From Intestinibacillus sp. Marseille-P6563 (GTDB taxonomy: Bacteria; Bacillota; Clostridia; Oscillospirales; Butyricicoccaceae), in assembly GCF_900604335.1 (NCBI RefSeq), contig NZ_UWOD01000002.1, forward strand, positions 558,001 to 622,000: 64,000 nucleotides of DNA. The letters are read 5' to 3'. The notes under the pieces are model-generated. The model had not been told where the DNA came from and ran no database searches. It was given only the letters and a program-made list of their open reading frames with translations. Positions 50,624 through 58,492 of the stretch are shown one piece after another (position 1 is the stretch's first letter; the number at the start of each line of letters is the position of its first letter). A program made the position numbers and the translations under genes.

Positions 50624-50965
50624 ATGAAAGTGGCAATCGTCGGTTCGCGCAGCGTAGGACCGGAACATTATGAGGAACTTTGCGCCAAAGTGCCCATCGG
50701 TGCCAGTACGATCATTTCGGGCGGCTCCAAAGGCGCCGATATGCTGGCCAAGCGGTACGCCGAGGAAAACAACCTGTTTTATGAAGAATTTTTGCCTGAT
50801 TATGCCCGGTTTGGCCGTGCAGCCCCGCTCAAGCGCGACCAGCAGATCGTGGAACGCGCCGATTATGTGATCGTCATGTGGGACGGAAAGTCCCACGGCG
50901 CCGCTTATGTAATTAAGTATTGCCTGGAAGTCAATACGGCTGTACGCACCATGATTTGCCACTAA
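50624..50965 (+). CDS. Small SLOG/DUF2493-type nucleotide-binding protein
   Basis: A 113-residue Rossmann-like protein: MKVAIVGSRSVGPEHYEELC, the SLOG signature TIISGGSKGADMLAKRYAEE, then DYARFGRAAPLKRDQQIVERADYVIVMWDGKSHG. This is the DUF2493/YspA-type SLOG family, related to DprA and lysine decarboxylase-like proteins, thought to bind nucleotides or ADP-ribose derivatives. Such proteins occur both as housekeeping genes and in phage conflict systems; no such system is seen nearby. The start is ATG 50624-50626 with AGAGGG upstream. Confidence 0.82.
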   Translation: MKVAIVGSRSVGPEHYEELCAKVPIGASTIISGGSKGADMLAKRYAEENNLFYEEFLPDYARFGRAAPLKRDQQIVERADYVIVMWDGKSHGAAYVIKYCLEVNTAVRTMICH

Positions 50966-51036
50966 AACGCAGCTTTGCGTTCACACTCTCCCGGCGGTGT
51001 GCTATGCTGAATACAACAACAAAGGGGGTAAAAAAG

Positions 51037-51858
51037 ATGAAAAAAAGATTCTTGGCGCTCCTGCTTGCGGCTGTTCTGCCGCTTTCTTTGACAGCCTGCG
51101 GCGGGAATGGCAATGGTGCAGGCAGCAGCGATGGAGCATCTGCCGAAGCCACCACGAGCAAGGAAGAGCTGCTCGAACAGGCGGAAAATATCACGTTTAC
51201 CGAACTGCTGACCGCGCTTCAGGAAAATAAACTCCGGGCACAGGAGACTTATGTCGGCAATGTTTACACCTATTCGGAATGCGTCACCGCGATCGAAGAG
51301 GATTACGCCGAACTGAGCGGCTCGATCAAGGTCTATCTTTCGAAGGACGATCTGATGAACCTCAATGTCGATGAAAGGATCACGGTTGTCGGTACGATCG
51401 ATAGTTTGGACTTGACCGAAACCAGCGAAACGATCAATGGATTTGAATTTAGCTCGACCGCCCCGGCCGTGGAAATGAAGCCCGCCTACTATGTGGACAA
51501 CCGGTTTGAAGTGACCGGCCCGATTGAGATGCGCTATATGAAGCTTGTCGAATTATCTGGTAGTGTGGTCGACCAAATCGGGTTGGAATCTGCCTGGCTG
51601 TTCGAAATGAGCAGCGATATGGGAATGGTGAATCTCGAGGAAGCCATCCCAGTCGAGCACCATGTAGGGCAGAACATCATCTCGCTGCCCATTGATGGCC
51701 AGGAAGTTGCAAACGGCGACAAGATCACCATTTCCTGCCAGTTGATCGACGATTCGGCTTCGCTAAACCGTGGTACATATGAATCCCGCGCAAGGCAGCA
51801 TGAATACAGGGCAGCGGATGTTAAGCTGGTCCGCATTGACCAGAAGGCAGCGGCCTGA
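51037..51858 (+). CDS. Predicted lipoprotein with OB-fold-like repeats
   Basis: A 273-residue lipoprotein (MKKRFLALLLAAVLPLSLTAC, Cys21; Gly/Ser-rich linker follows). The mature part has a possible tRNA_anti-like OB fold (LLTALQENKLRAQETYVGNV, VYLSKDDLMNLNVDERITVV) and a second copy-like segment (IEMRYMKLVELSGSV). Such domains occur in secreted proteins of unknown role. The start is ATG 51037-51039, with AAAGGGGG upstream; extensions to 50920 overlap the SLOG gene and are rejected. Confidence 0.75.
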   Translation: MKKRFLALLLAAVLPLSLTACGGNGNGAGSSDGASAEATTSKEELLEQAENITFTELLTALQENKLRAQETYVGNVYTYSECVTAIEEDYAELSGSIKVYLSKDDLMNLNVDERITVVGTIDSLDLTETSETINGFEFSSTAPAVEMKPAYYVDNRFEVTGPIEMRYMKLVELSGSVVDQIGLESAWLFEMSSDMGMVNLEEAIPVEHHVGQNIISLPIDGQEVANGDKITISCQLIDDSASLNRGTYESRARQHEYRAADVKLVRIDQKAAA

Positions 51859-51896
51859 TATTTCGCAAGAATCCAAAATCAATTAAAAGAGTGTCC

Positions 51897-51930
51897 AAGA
51901 GCGGCTGTTTTGAAACAGCCGCTCTTTTTT
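51897..51930 (+). terminator. Terminator of the OB-fold lipoprotein gene
   Basis: AAGAGCGGCTGTTT (51897-51910) pairs with AAACAGCCGCTCTT (51913-51926), a 14-base perfect stem, then TTTT. Confidence 0.92.
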
Positions 51931-51931
51931 C

Positions 51932-51970
51932 AAACCAAAGGGCCTGCCGTCCGGCATGGACAACAGGCCC
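51932..51970 (-). terminator. Hairpin downstream of the esterase gene
   Basis: GGGCCTG (51940-51946) pairs with CAGGCCC (51964-51970) with an inner GTCC/GGAC pair; on the minus strand TTTGGTTTG follows. The T-run is interrupted. Confidence 0.6.
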
Positions 51971-51977
51971 TCAACCT

Positions 51978-52775
51978 TTATTTGTTTTCGCTCGATGTGC
52001 CATACAGCCACTGCAAGGCTTGCTGTAAAGCGGCATCAAAATAATACCAGTCGTGCATACCGTCCTGCTCGATGTAGGTATGCGCAATGCCCAGCATCCC
52101 CAGCACTTCATGATAGTGCCGGCAATCGTCCAGACGCACATCCTGCTTGCCGCAGGTCAGCAGCAGCCGCGGCGCATCTCCATGGAGTGCCGCTTTCTCG
52201 GCCAGGCGCAGCGGATTGTCCTGCGGACAAAGCGCCAACTCCGTGCCAAAAATCGCCGTAAAATCACGCAGCAAGGCGGCATCCCACCGGCTTTCGGCCT
52301 GTTCACGTGGCATTTGACGCATTTCATCCATTTCTTCGCCCAAAAACAACCGGTCGGGCGCCAGCGCAGCACAGGCGCCAAAGCGTGCCGGTGCATGGAA
52401 CGCGCATTTGAGCGCCCCATAGCCGCCCACCGAACCGCCGATCACCGCCGTATCCTCGCGTTTTCGGGAAATCTGAAACCAGTTTTCACAAATCTGCGGC
52501 AGCTCTTCAGTGAGGTACTGCAAAAATGGAGCGCCATACCGCATATCGGTATAAAAACTGCGCTGCACTTCGGGCAGGAAAAACAGCGTATGATATTGTT
52601 CCGCATAGAGCGGCAGCCGCGTCTTGTCCGCCCAGCTGGCCGCATTGCCGCCCAAGCCATGCAGCACATATGCGGCGGCATACGGTATATCTGTCCGTCC
52701 GCCATCCGGCCCAACGACGGTCAGCCCGGTTTCCATGCCGAGTGTGGCGGAATAGATCGTCCCTCGAAACAGCAT
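51978..52775 (-). CDS. Esterase D/acetylxylan esterase-like alpha/beta hydrolase
   Basis: A 265-residue hydrolase of the putative esterase (S-formylglutathione hydrolase/EstA) family. The nucleophile elbow is GGSVGGYGAL; the acid is likely D in CGKQDVRLDD and the base H in DGMHDWYYF; the oxyanion region is VLHGLGGNAASW. Close bacterial relatives are tributyrin esterases and feruloyl/acetyl esterases; the substrate is unknown. It lies 5 bases after the flavodoxin-fold oxidoreductase. The start ATG 52773-52775 has a weak GGAAC site and is probably translated by coupling. Confidence 0.85.
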   Translation of the reverse strand: MLFRGTIYSATLGMETGLTVVGPDGGRTDIPYAAAYVLHGLGGNAASWADKTRLPLYAEQYHTLFFLPEVQRSFYTDMRYGAPFLQYLTEELPQICENWFQISRKREDTAVIGGSVGGYGALKCAFHAPARFGACAALAPDRLFLGEEMDEMRQMPREQAESRWDAALLRDFTAIFGTELALCPQDNPLRLAEKAALHGDAPRLLLTCGKQDVRLDDCRHYHEVLGMLGIAHTYIEQDGMHDWYYFDAALQQALQWLYGTSSENK

Positions 52776-52780
52776 CGGTC

Positions 52781-53377
52781 TTACAGTTCCTGCGCGAGCT
52801 GCTCGGCCTTGCGCCGAGCGGTTTCCATCGCGCCTTCGGCGTCAAATCCCTGAATGTCCAAGCCCTCTGCGGCGATCATGTGCAGATTGGGAATGCCCAG
52901 CATACGGAGCACACTCTTCAAAAACGGAGCCGCATGGTCGTCTTCCACCGCAGCGCCCTGCTCGTAGATGCCGCCGCGGGTGGTGAAAAAGACCGCCTGA
53001 TCGGCCTTACACTGCCCCATATAGCCGACATCCGTGCAAACAAACGCCAGACCGGTTACGCAAACATGCTCGAGATAGGTGTGCATGGCAGCCGGGAACG
53101 TGCCTTCCCAGAACGGAGCCGCCAAAACCACCAGATCGGCTTCCATAAACTGATGCGCCAGATCGAACATGGGATCATCCCACTTTCCCATGGCATCGTT
53201 GCGCGCCGCCAAGGTATCGCCATATAACGGCTGGAGCCGCAAAGCATTCAAATCTACGGTATCCACCTGTACATCGGGATGCTTCGCTCGATAGGCATGC
53301 AGAAATTCATGTGCGAGTTCCAACGTGCGCGACTGTGCGCCGCGGATACATCCGTTGACAAACAGCAAATGCTTCAT
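52781..53377 (-). CDS. NAD(P)H-dependent flavin oxidoreductase (flavodoxin fold)
   Basis: A 198-residue flavodoxin-like quinone/azo reductase: HLLFVNGCIRGAQSRTLELA, then ADLVVLAAPFWEGTFPAAMH and FVCTDVGYMGQCKADQAVFFTTRGG, the AzoR/MdaB pattern for FMN. It would reduce quinones, azo or nitro compounds. The start is ATG 53375-53377 with AAGGAGAG upstream. The esterase gene follows after 5 bases, so the pair may act together on a plant-derived or xenobiotic ester (inference). Confidence 0.85.
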   Translation of the reverse strand: MKHLLFVNGCIRGAQSRTLELAHEFLHAYRAKHPDVQVDTVDLNALRLQPLYGDTLAARNDAMGKWDDPMFDLAHQFMEADLVVLAAPFWEGTFPAAMHTYLEHVCVTGLAFVCTDVGYMGQCKADQAVFFTTRGGIYEQGAAVEDDHAAPFLKSVLRMLGIPNLHMIAAEGLDIQGFDAEGAMETARRKAEQLAQEL

Positions 53378-53421
53378 TTCGATTCTCTCCTTTTTTGCGG
53401 CCAATACCGCATTGCGCTGTC

Positions 53422-53450
53422 ATTATAACACAGCCCATTTGGAAATTCAA
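53422..53450 (-). promoter_or_regulatory. Promoter of the oxidoreductase-esterase pair
   Basis: -35 TTGAAT (complement of 53445-53450), 17 bases, extended -10 TGTTATAAT (TATAAT complement of 53422-53427). Confidence 0.75.
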
Positions 53451-53532
53451 TCGCATGTATCCAAGAAACCAATGAAACTTACTTTCCCTAACTTTTTGTT
53501 TTTTTCGGCACCGAATTTCGGCAATTCCTCCA

Positions 53533-53562
53533 TTGTCCGCCCGATGACCGGCGGCGTATAAT
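53533..53562 (+). promoter_or_regulatory. Promoter of the MATE exporter
   Basis: -35 TTGTCC (53533-53538), 18 bases, perfect -10 TATAAT (53557-53562), only 24 bases before the start codon. Confidence 0.7.
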
Positions 53563-53585
53563 GAAACAAGAATAGGGGGAAAATT

Positions 53586-54926
53586 ATGATCACCGATATG
53601 ACGGAAGGCCGCCCGGGAAAGATCCTGTGGCGGTTTGCATTGCCCATTTTGCTCAGCGTAGCGTTTCAGCAGGTTTATCAGATTGCCGACAGTGTCATCG
53701 CCGGACGGTTTGTCGGCGGCACTGCGCTGGCGGCCATTGGGGCATCGTATCCCATCACCATGCTGTTCATGGCCTTTGCCACGGGAATGAATCTGGGCTG
53801 CTCAGTTGTTGTGTCCCAGCTTTTTGGCGCGAAGGATTTTCCCCGCATGAAAACTTCGGTCAGCACATCCATCCTGTCCAGCCTGGCCATCAGTCTGATT
53901 TTGACCGTCGGCGGGCTGCTTTTTTGCCGCCAGATGCTTGTGGGACTCAATACTGACCCAGAGATCCTGACCGATGCGGGCGTTTATCTGGGGATTTATA
54001 CGGCCGGGCTGTTCTTTTTGTTTCTTTATAATATCTGCACCGGCATCTTTACCGCTTTGGGTGACAGCCGTACCCCGCTTTATTTCCTGATCGCCTCGTC
54101 CATCGCCAATATCATTTTGGACGTTCTGTTCGTCACCGCGGGCGGCATGGGCGTCGATGGTGTCGCCTGGGCGACGTTTTTGGCGCAGGGCGCTTCGTCG
54201 GTTCTGGCATTCTTTACACTCATCCGGCGACTCAAGGCTTTGCCCAGCGGACGGTTTCCGCTGTTCCAGCTCCAGATCTTTGGCCGCATCACCGGTGTGG
54301 CGGTGCCGAGTATTTTGCAGCAAAGCTTTATTTCGGTCGGCAATCTGGTCGTGCAGCGCCTGATCAATGGCTACGGCTGGGCGGTCATCGGCGGCTTTTC
54401 AGCGGCCATGAAACTCAATACCTTTACCATTGTCGCGCTGACGGCGCTGGGCAGCGCCGTATCCAGTTTTTCCGCGCAGAACATCGGCGCCGGAAAGACC
54501 GACCGCGTCATGCAGGGGCTGAAAGCTTCGTTTGGCCTGGCTTTTGGGGTCGCACTCCCCTTTACGCTGGTGTATGTGTTCCTGTCCCGGCAGGCTATGG
54601 GGCTGTTTGTCGATGCCAGCGAAACGGCAATCATTGAGGCCGGTGCGGAATTTTTGCGCATTGTCGCGCCGTTTTATCTGATTATTGCCATCAAACTCTG
54701 CGCCGACGGAGTTCTGCGCGGCGCAGGCGCGATGACACCTTTCATGATTTCCACCTTTTCCGACCTGATTTTGCGGGTCGGCCTGAGTTATGTTTTTGCC
54801 GCATGGTGGGCCGAAACCGGCATCTGGCTGAGCTGGCCGGTCGGCTGGGTCATCGGCACTGCCGCTTCGGCTGCTTTTGTCTTTTCGGGCGTGTGGAAAA
54901 AGAAAGTGTTTGGCCGCAAAAAATAG
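53586..54926 (+). CDS. MATE-family efflux transporter
   Basis: A 446-residue, twelve-helix multidrug/toxin exporter. It opens MTEGRPGKILWRFALPILLSVAFQQVYQIADS (the N-terminal MATE pattern) and has ALAAIGASYPITMLFMAFATGM; the second half mirrors the first. It probably uses Na+ or H+ to expel cationic compounds or a metabolite. The start is ATG 53586-53588 with AGGGGG upstream. It is monocistronic by its promoter; the next gene has its own promoter. Confidence 0.93.
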   Translation: MITDMTEGRPGKILWRFALPILLSVAFQQVYQIADSVIAGRFVGGTALAAIGASYPITMLFMAFATGMNLGCSVVVSQLFGAKDFPRMKTSVSTSILSSLAISLILTVGGLLFCRQMLVGLNTDPEILTDAGVYLGIYTAGLFFLFLYNICTGIFTALGDSRTPLYFLIASSIANIILDVLFVTAGGMGVDGVAWATFLAQGASSVLAFFTLIRRLKALPSGRFPLFQLQIFGRITGVAVPSILQQSFISVGNLVVQRLINGYGWAVIGGFSAAMKLNTFTIVALTALGSAVSSFSAQNIGAGKTDRVMQGLKASFGLAFGVALPFTLVYVFLSRQAMGLFVDASETAIIEAGAEFLRIVAPFYLIIAIKLCADGVLRGAGAMTPFMISTFSDLILRVGLSYVFAAWWAETGIWLSWPVGWVIGTAASAAFVFSGVWKKKVFGRKK

Positions 54927-54980
54927 TATTTGCCCGCTTTGTTTAAACCGAGTTGTTTTTTTATTGTAAAATTTGTTCGG

Positions 54981-55010
54981 TTGGTATATTCCAAACCGCG
55001 TTTTTATGAT
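54981..55010 (+). promoter_or_regulatory. Promoter of the KtrA-like gene
   Basis: -35 TTGGTA (54981-54986), 18 bases, -10 TATGAT (55005-55010). A dyad CGGTT-GG/CC-AAACCG (about 54979-54999) overlaps the -35. Confidence 0.55.
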
Positions 55011-55041
55011 ATGATAAGGATATTAAATCTCAAACGCACAA

Positions 55042-55118
55042 CGGGGTAGGAATGTTATCTCTTTGGGCCTGTCGGGCGCGCAGATCCCCGCACCGGCGGA
55101 AATCATTTTCGGGATTTC
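55042..55118 (+). other. Possibly structured leader upstream of the KtrA-like gene
   Basis: Between the promoter and the start codon lie about 120 bases of untranslated leader. CGGGG (55042-55046) can pair with CCCCG (55086-55090), and GAAATC (55099-55104) with GATTTC (55113-55118), the latter just ahead of the GGAGG site (55124-55128). I could not match the ydaO/c-di-AMP riboswitch consensus. It could be another regulatory RNA or unstructured. Confidence 0.35.
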
Positions 55119-55137
55119 ATTTTGGAGGAAAACATAC

Positions 55138-55785
55138 ATGAAATCGATTTTACTCATTGGCCTGGGACGCTTTGGTAAGCATGTTGCGCTGAAGCTTAAC
55201 GAACTCCGGCACGAGGTGCTGGCGATCGACAAAGATGAGGACCGTGTCAATGAGGTGCTGCCTTATGTTACCAGTGCACAGATCGGCGACAGCACCAATG
55301 AACAGTTTATCGCCTCTCTTGGCGTACGAAATTTCGACCTGTGCATTGTCGCCATTGGCGACAACTTCCAAAGCTCTCTGGAAACGGCATCCCTTCTAAA
55401 GGATTATGGCGCTTCTCTGGTCGTCGCGCGCGCCAACCGGGATGTGCATGCCAAATTCCTGCTGCGCAACGGCGCAGACCATGTCATCTATCCTGAGCGG
55501 CAGGTGGCATCCTGGGCAGCCGTTCGTTTCAGCGCCGACAATGTATTCGATTATGTCCAGCTTACCAACGATTATTCGATCTATGAAACTCCGCTCCCGC
55601 GGGATTGGGTGGGAAAAACCATCATCAATCTGCGCGTTCGCCAGGAGCATAAGATCAATATTTTGGCGGTCAAATACCAGGGCCGACTGGAGCCGCTGCC
55701 TGGTCCGGAGCATGTGTTCCGCGCGGACGAGACTCTGCTTGTCATGGGCAGCAACAAGGACCTGGCACGTTTTCTGCGTCTTTAA
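55138..55785 (+). CDS. KtrA/TrkA-type potassium uptake regulatory subunit
   Basis: A 215-residue RCK protein: an N-terminal Rossmann RCK_N domain (ILLIGLGRFGKHVA, then VLAIDKDEDRVNEV and IGDSTNEQFIASLGV) and a C-terminal RCK_C domain (INLRVRQEHKINILAVK). It gates a KtrB/TrkH potassium channel in response to ATP/ADP and often c-di-AMP bound at RCK_C. No KtrB gene adjoins; the channel must be elsewhere. The start is ATG 55138-55140 with GGAGG 9 bases upstream. gdpP in this window would control the c-di-AMP that such proteins sense (inference). Confidence 0.92.
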   Translation: MKSILLIGLGRFGKHVALKLNELRHEVLAIDKDEDRVNEVLPYVTSAQIGDSTNEQFIASLGVRNFDLCIVAIGDNFQSSLETASLLKDYGASLVVARANRDVHAKFLLRNGADHVIYPERQVASWAAVRFSADNVFDYVQLTNDYSIYETPLPRDWVGKTIINLRVRQEHKINILAVKYQGRLEPLPGPEHVFRADETLLVMGSNKDLARFLRL

Positions 55786-55792
55786 AACAGCA

Positions 55793-55822
55793 AAAAAGAG
55801 GACCCCATCGGGTCCTCTTTTT
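55793..55822. terminator. Bidirectional terminator between KtrA-like and lipoprotein genes
   Basis: AAAAAGAGGACCC (55793-55805) pairs with GGGTCCTCTTTTT (55810-55822) around CATC; T-runs are present on both strands. It serves both convergent genes. Confidence 0.9.
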
Positions 55823-56368
55823 TTATGCGTCCAGGGACGCCACATACTCCGTTGCGGTTGCACTGAGGAATAAAAATCCATCTTCACTGAAATAGGTCCA
55901 GTTGGCATGGGTGCCTTCGGTCTGCGCATCGATTCCCTCGGCGGTATCGGGCAGCCCCAGCGCCTGCCGCACGGTGTCCGGGTCATCATGCTCGAAGGTA
56001 TCCACCAGCCAGTCAAGCGTATATTCCAGACTCTGCTCCCGCTGTGGGGTATCCAGCGCGCTTTTTTCCACCATCAGCACCATTTGATAGAGCTGGTTGT
56101 CGCTTTGCAGACTGTACGTTTCCAGCACCATGCCCGGCGCCAGATATGTCCGGCGGATGCTGTCCGGCGTGTCCCCATCCCCCGGCATGTTTTCTTCCTC
56201 CGGTTCTTCGGTGAACATATCGGTGTAGCCCGCTTCCCCGAGACTGGTTTTCAGCCGCGTGACCACCTGGTCGGCTTTCTGGCCGAAACTACCGTATTCC
56301 TTTTGTCCGCAGGCCGTCAGCATCAAACTGAGGACGACCAGCAGAACGGCAAATATTCTTTTTTTCAT
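55823..56368 (-). CDS. Predicted lipoprotein, function unknown
   Basis: A 181-residue protein with a lipoprotein signal (MKKRIFAVLLVVLSLMLTAC, Cys20). The mature domain is acidic in its middle (EEPEEENMPGDGDTPD) and ends NWTYFSEDGFLFLSATATEYVASL. I recognise no family. The start is ATG 56366-56368 with AAGGAGA upstream. It is a single gene between two strong terminators. Confidence 0.78.
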   Translation of the reverse strand: MKKRIFAVLLVVLSLMLTACGQKEYGSFGQKADQVVTRLKTSLGEAGYTDMFTEEPEEENMPGDGDTPDSIRRTYLAPGMVLETYSLQSDNQLYQMVLMVEKSALDTPQREQSLEYTLDWLVDTFEHDDPDTVRQALGLPDTAEGIDAQTEGTHANWTYFSEDGFLFLSATATEYVASLDA

Positions 56369-56399
56369 CCGTTTCTCCTTTTTTGCTTGTTGTGTGTTC

Positions 56400-56428
56400 A
56401 GGATACCCGATTTTCATCTCTTTGTAAA
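56400..56428 (-). promoter_or_regulatory. Promoter of the lipoprotein gene at 55823
   Basis: -35 TTTACA (complement of 56423-56428), 17 bases, -10 TATCCT (complement of 56400-56405). Confidence 0.7.
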
Positions 56429-56432
56429 GAGC

Positions 56433-56468
56433 AAAAAATGGCGATGGCTGAGCCATCGCCATTTTTTT
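56433..56468 (-). terminator. Terminator of the bmpA transporter operon
   Basis: AAAAAATGGCGATGGCT (56433-56449) pairs with AGCCATCGCCATTTTTT (56451-56467) with a 1-base loop; effectively a perfect palindrome with T-runs on both strands. It overlaps the last permease stop. Confidence 0.9.
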
Positions 56469-57420
56469 ATCGTTCTTCGCGGAAATATCCCACACCCAGA
56501 TTGCCGGGCAGATTACGGTCCCGCTTTTTGCGGATGGAGCTGATGACCAGAATAATGGCCGTCATCGCAAACGGCAGCATATCATAAAATGCCGTCGGGA
56601 TGGGCACGACCGTGCGCGGTACGTAATACTTCAGTACGCGCAGGGCGCCAAAGACAAACGAGCCCCAAATGGCATACATCGGATTCCACTTGGCAAAGAT
56701 GACCAGCGCGACGGCAATCCAGCCCAGACCGCCGACGTTATCCGAAATCCAGACACCGCTGTTGATGATCATAGCGCAATACGCGCCGCCAATGCCGCAG
56801 ATGCCGCCGCCCAGCAGAATCATGGTGTACTTCCACCGGGTCACGCTGACGCCCGCCGCATCGGCCGAGGCCGGATTATGGCCAATAGCCTGCACGTTCA
56901 GACCCGCCTTGGTGCGTCTGAAAAACAGGCTGAGCGCCACAGCGATGATGATGCCCAGATAAACGAACGGGCTGTACGAGAATACCAGTTCCCCGACCAC
57001 CGGCAGATCGCTCAGGCCTGGGATATGGATGCCGCGCATGGACGCTGTGATGCCCTCGCCCAGCTTGAGCGTGCCGTCCTCGGTCTTGCCGAGCATGTAA
57101 ATGCCGATAAAGTTGGCCAGGCCCACGCCAAAAATGGTCAGCGTCAGGCCGGATACGTTCTGGTCGGCCAGAAACGTAACGGTCAGCACGGCATAAATCA
57201 GCGCACTGAGTACCCCGGCCACAAAGGCCGCCAGCAGCGCCAGCAAAAAGGAATCGGTCTGCATACCGACCATGAAGCCCGCACAGGCGCCAATGGACAT
57301 CATGCCTTCAACGCCCAGGTTGAGGTGGCCGACTTTTTCCGCGCAAATCTCGCCCACGGTGCCGAACAGCAGCGGTGTGCTTGCGCCGATGGCCGCGACC
57401 AGGAATTTAATGAGCAGCAT
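56467..57420 (-). CDS. Nucleoside ABC transporter permease (YufQ/NupQ-like)
   Basis: A 317-residue membrane subunit of the BPD_transp_2 family: AASTPLLFGTVGEICAEKVGHLNLGVEGMMSIGA and SGLTLTIFGVGLANFIGIYM, about nine helices. Family members import guanosine and other nucleosides with BmpA-type receptors. The start is ATG 57418-57420, with AAGGGGGAA upstream, overlapping the previous permease gene by 14 bases. It is the last gene of the operon. Confidence 0.92.
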   Translation of the reverse strand: MLLIKFLVAAIGASTPLLFGTVGEICAEKVGHLNLGVEGMMSIGACAGFMVGMQTDSFLLALLAAFVAGVLSALIYAVLTVTFLADQNVSGLTLTIFGVGLANFIGIYMLGKTEDGTLKLGEGITASMRGIHIPGLSDLPVVGELVFSYSPFVYLGIIIAVALSLFFRRTKAGLNVQAIGHNPASADAAGVSVTRWKYTMILLGGGICGIGGAYCAMIINSGVWISDNVGGLGWIAVALVIFAKWNPMYAIWGSFVFGALRVLKYYVPRTVVPIPTAFYDMLPFAMTAIILVISSIRKKRDRNLPGNLGVGYFREER

Positions 57421-58492
57421 CGGTCTTTCCCCCTTCCTTGGGTGCGCCTGCGTCGCGCACGAAACGATACCGGATAAAGAATTCACAACCTAAGACAAAG
57501 AACAGGATAATGCCCTGCAACACGTCGGCGCAGTCGATTGCTAAGCCAAACTGCGACTGCACGACCGAAGCGCCCTTTTCGAGTACGGCGAACAGGAACG
57601 CGATCACTAGGCTTCCGAACGGATTGAGCTGCGCCAGCCAGGCGACGATGATTGCCGTAAAGCCAATACCGCCCGCCACGCCGGTGGTCAGGGTCTTATC
57701 CGAACCCGCGACCTGCACCATGCCGCAAATGCCGGCAATCGCGCCGGACAGGAACATGGTGCGCAGCACGATGCGGTCGACCCGCATGCCGGCATACGCC
57801 GCGGTGGCCTTGCTCTGGCCGACGACCGAGATCTCATAGCCGTGTTTGGTGTACTTGAGGTATACAAAGACCACAACGGTCAAAATCAGTGCAATGATCC
57901 AGCCCATCTGCACGCCCAGGACCTTGGGCAGCGTGACATCGGGCGAAAAGCTGGGGATCTTGGGGAAGCCGTTGGCATTCGGGTCACGCCAGGGGCCTTC
58001 CTGGAGCCAGCTCACCAGATAGAGCGCAATGTAGTTGAGCATCAGGGTGAACAGGGTTTCGTTGGTGCCGAACCGGGTCTTGAAGAACGCCGGGATGAGC
58101 GCCCACAGGCCGCCGCCCACGATACCAGCCAGCAGCATCACGACAAACAGCACCGGGAATGGCCAGTTTTCATGATAGAGCGCAAAGTACGTGGCAAATA
58201 CGGCGCCCATGATGATCTGTCCTTCGCCGCCGATGTTCCAGAACTTCATTTTAAAGGACAAGGTGACGCCCAGCGCTGCAATCAGCAGCGGAATCATAAA
58301 CTTGATGGTCGACTGGACGGCCATCTTGGAGCGAAACGCACCCGACAGGATGGTGCCGTAAATCTCAAACGGGTTGTATCCCAGCACGAGCACGAACAGG
58401 CCGCCCGCGCACAGCGCCAGCAGAAAGGCGCCCAAACGGATGAGGGCCATCTGCTTTGCATTTTTCTCCTTGGTTTTGACGATTCGGATCAT
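57407..58492 (-). CDS. Nucleoside ABC transporter permease (YufP/NupP-like)
   Basis: A 361-residue membrane subunit: LIAALGVTLSFKMKFWNIGGEGQIIMGAVFA and FGTNETLFTLMLNYIALYLVSWL are the conserved YufP segments, with SVVGQSKATAAYAGM as the coupling loop. It pairs with the following permease. Its start overlaps the ATPase stop (ATGA), giving tight coupling. Substrate inferred from the family: nucleosides. Confidence 0.93.
   Translation of the reverse strand: MIRIVKTKEKNAKQMALIRLGAFLLALCAGGLFVLVLGYNPFEIYGTILSGAFRSKMAVQSTIKFMIPLLIAALGVTLSFKMKFWNIGGEGQIIMGAVFATYFALYHENWPFPVLFVVMLLAGIVGGGLWALIPAFFKTRFGTNETLFTLMLNYIALYLVSWLQEGPWRDPNANGFPKIPSFSPDVTLPKVLGVQMGWIIALILTVVVFVYLKYTKHGYEISVVGQSKATAAYAGMRVDRIVLRTMFLSGAIAGICGMVQVAGSDKTLTTGVAGGIGFTAIIVAWLAQLNPFGSLVIAFLFAVLEKGASVVQSQFGLAIDCADVLQGIILFFVLGCEFFIRYRFVRDAGAPKEGGKTDAAH

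Noticed and set aside
50624-50965. The SLOG-family gene as part of an anti-phage system
   Set aside because: No effector nuclease, TIR, CBASS or toxin gene lies nearby; the flanking genes are spoIVB and a lipoprotein.
50920-51036. Extension of the OB-fold lipoprotein gene to 50920
   Set aside because: It would overlap the SLOG gene and bury the lipoprotein signal peptide; the start at 51037 has AAAGGGGG.
55021-55137. c-di-AMP (ydaO) riboswitch upstream of the KtrA-like gene
   Set aside because: The leader lacks the conserved ydaO core pattern as I know it and is shorter than the two-pocket aptamer; kept only as a possibly structured leader.
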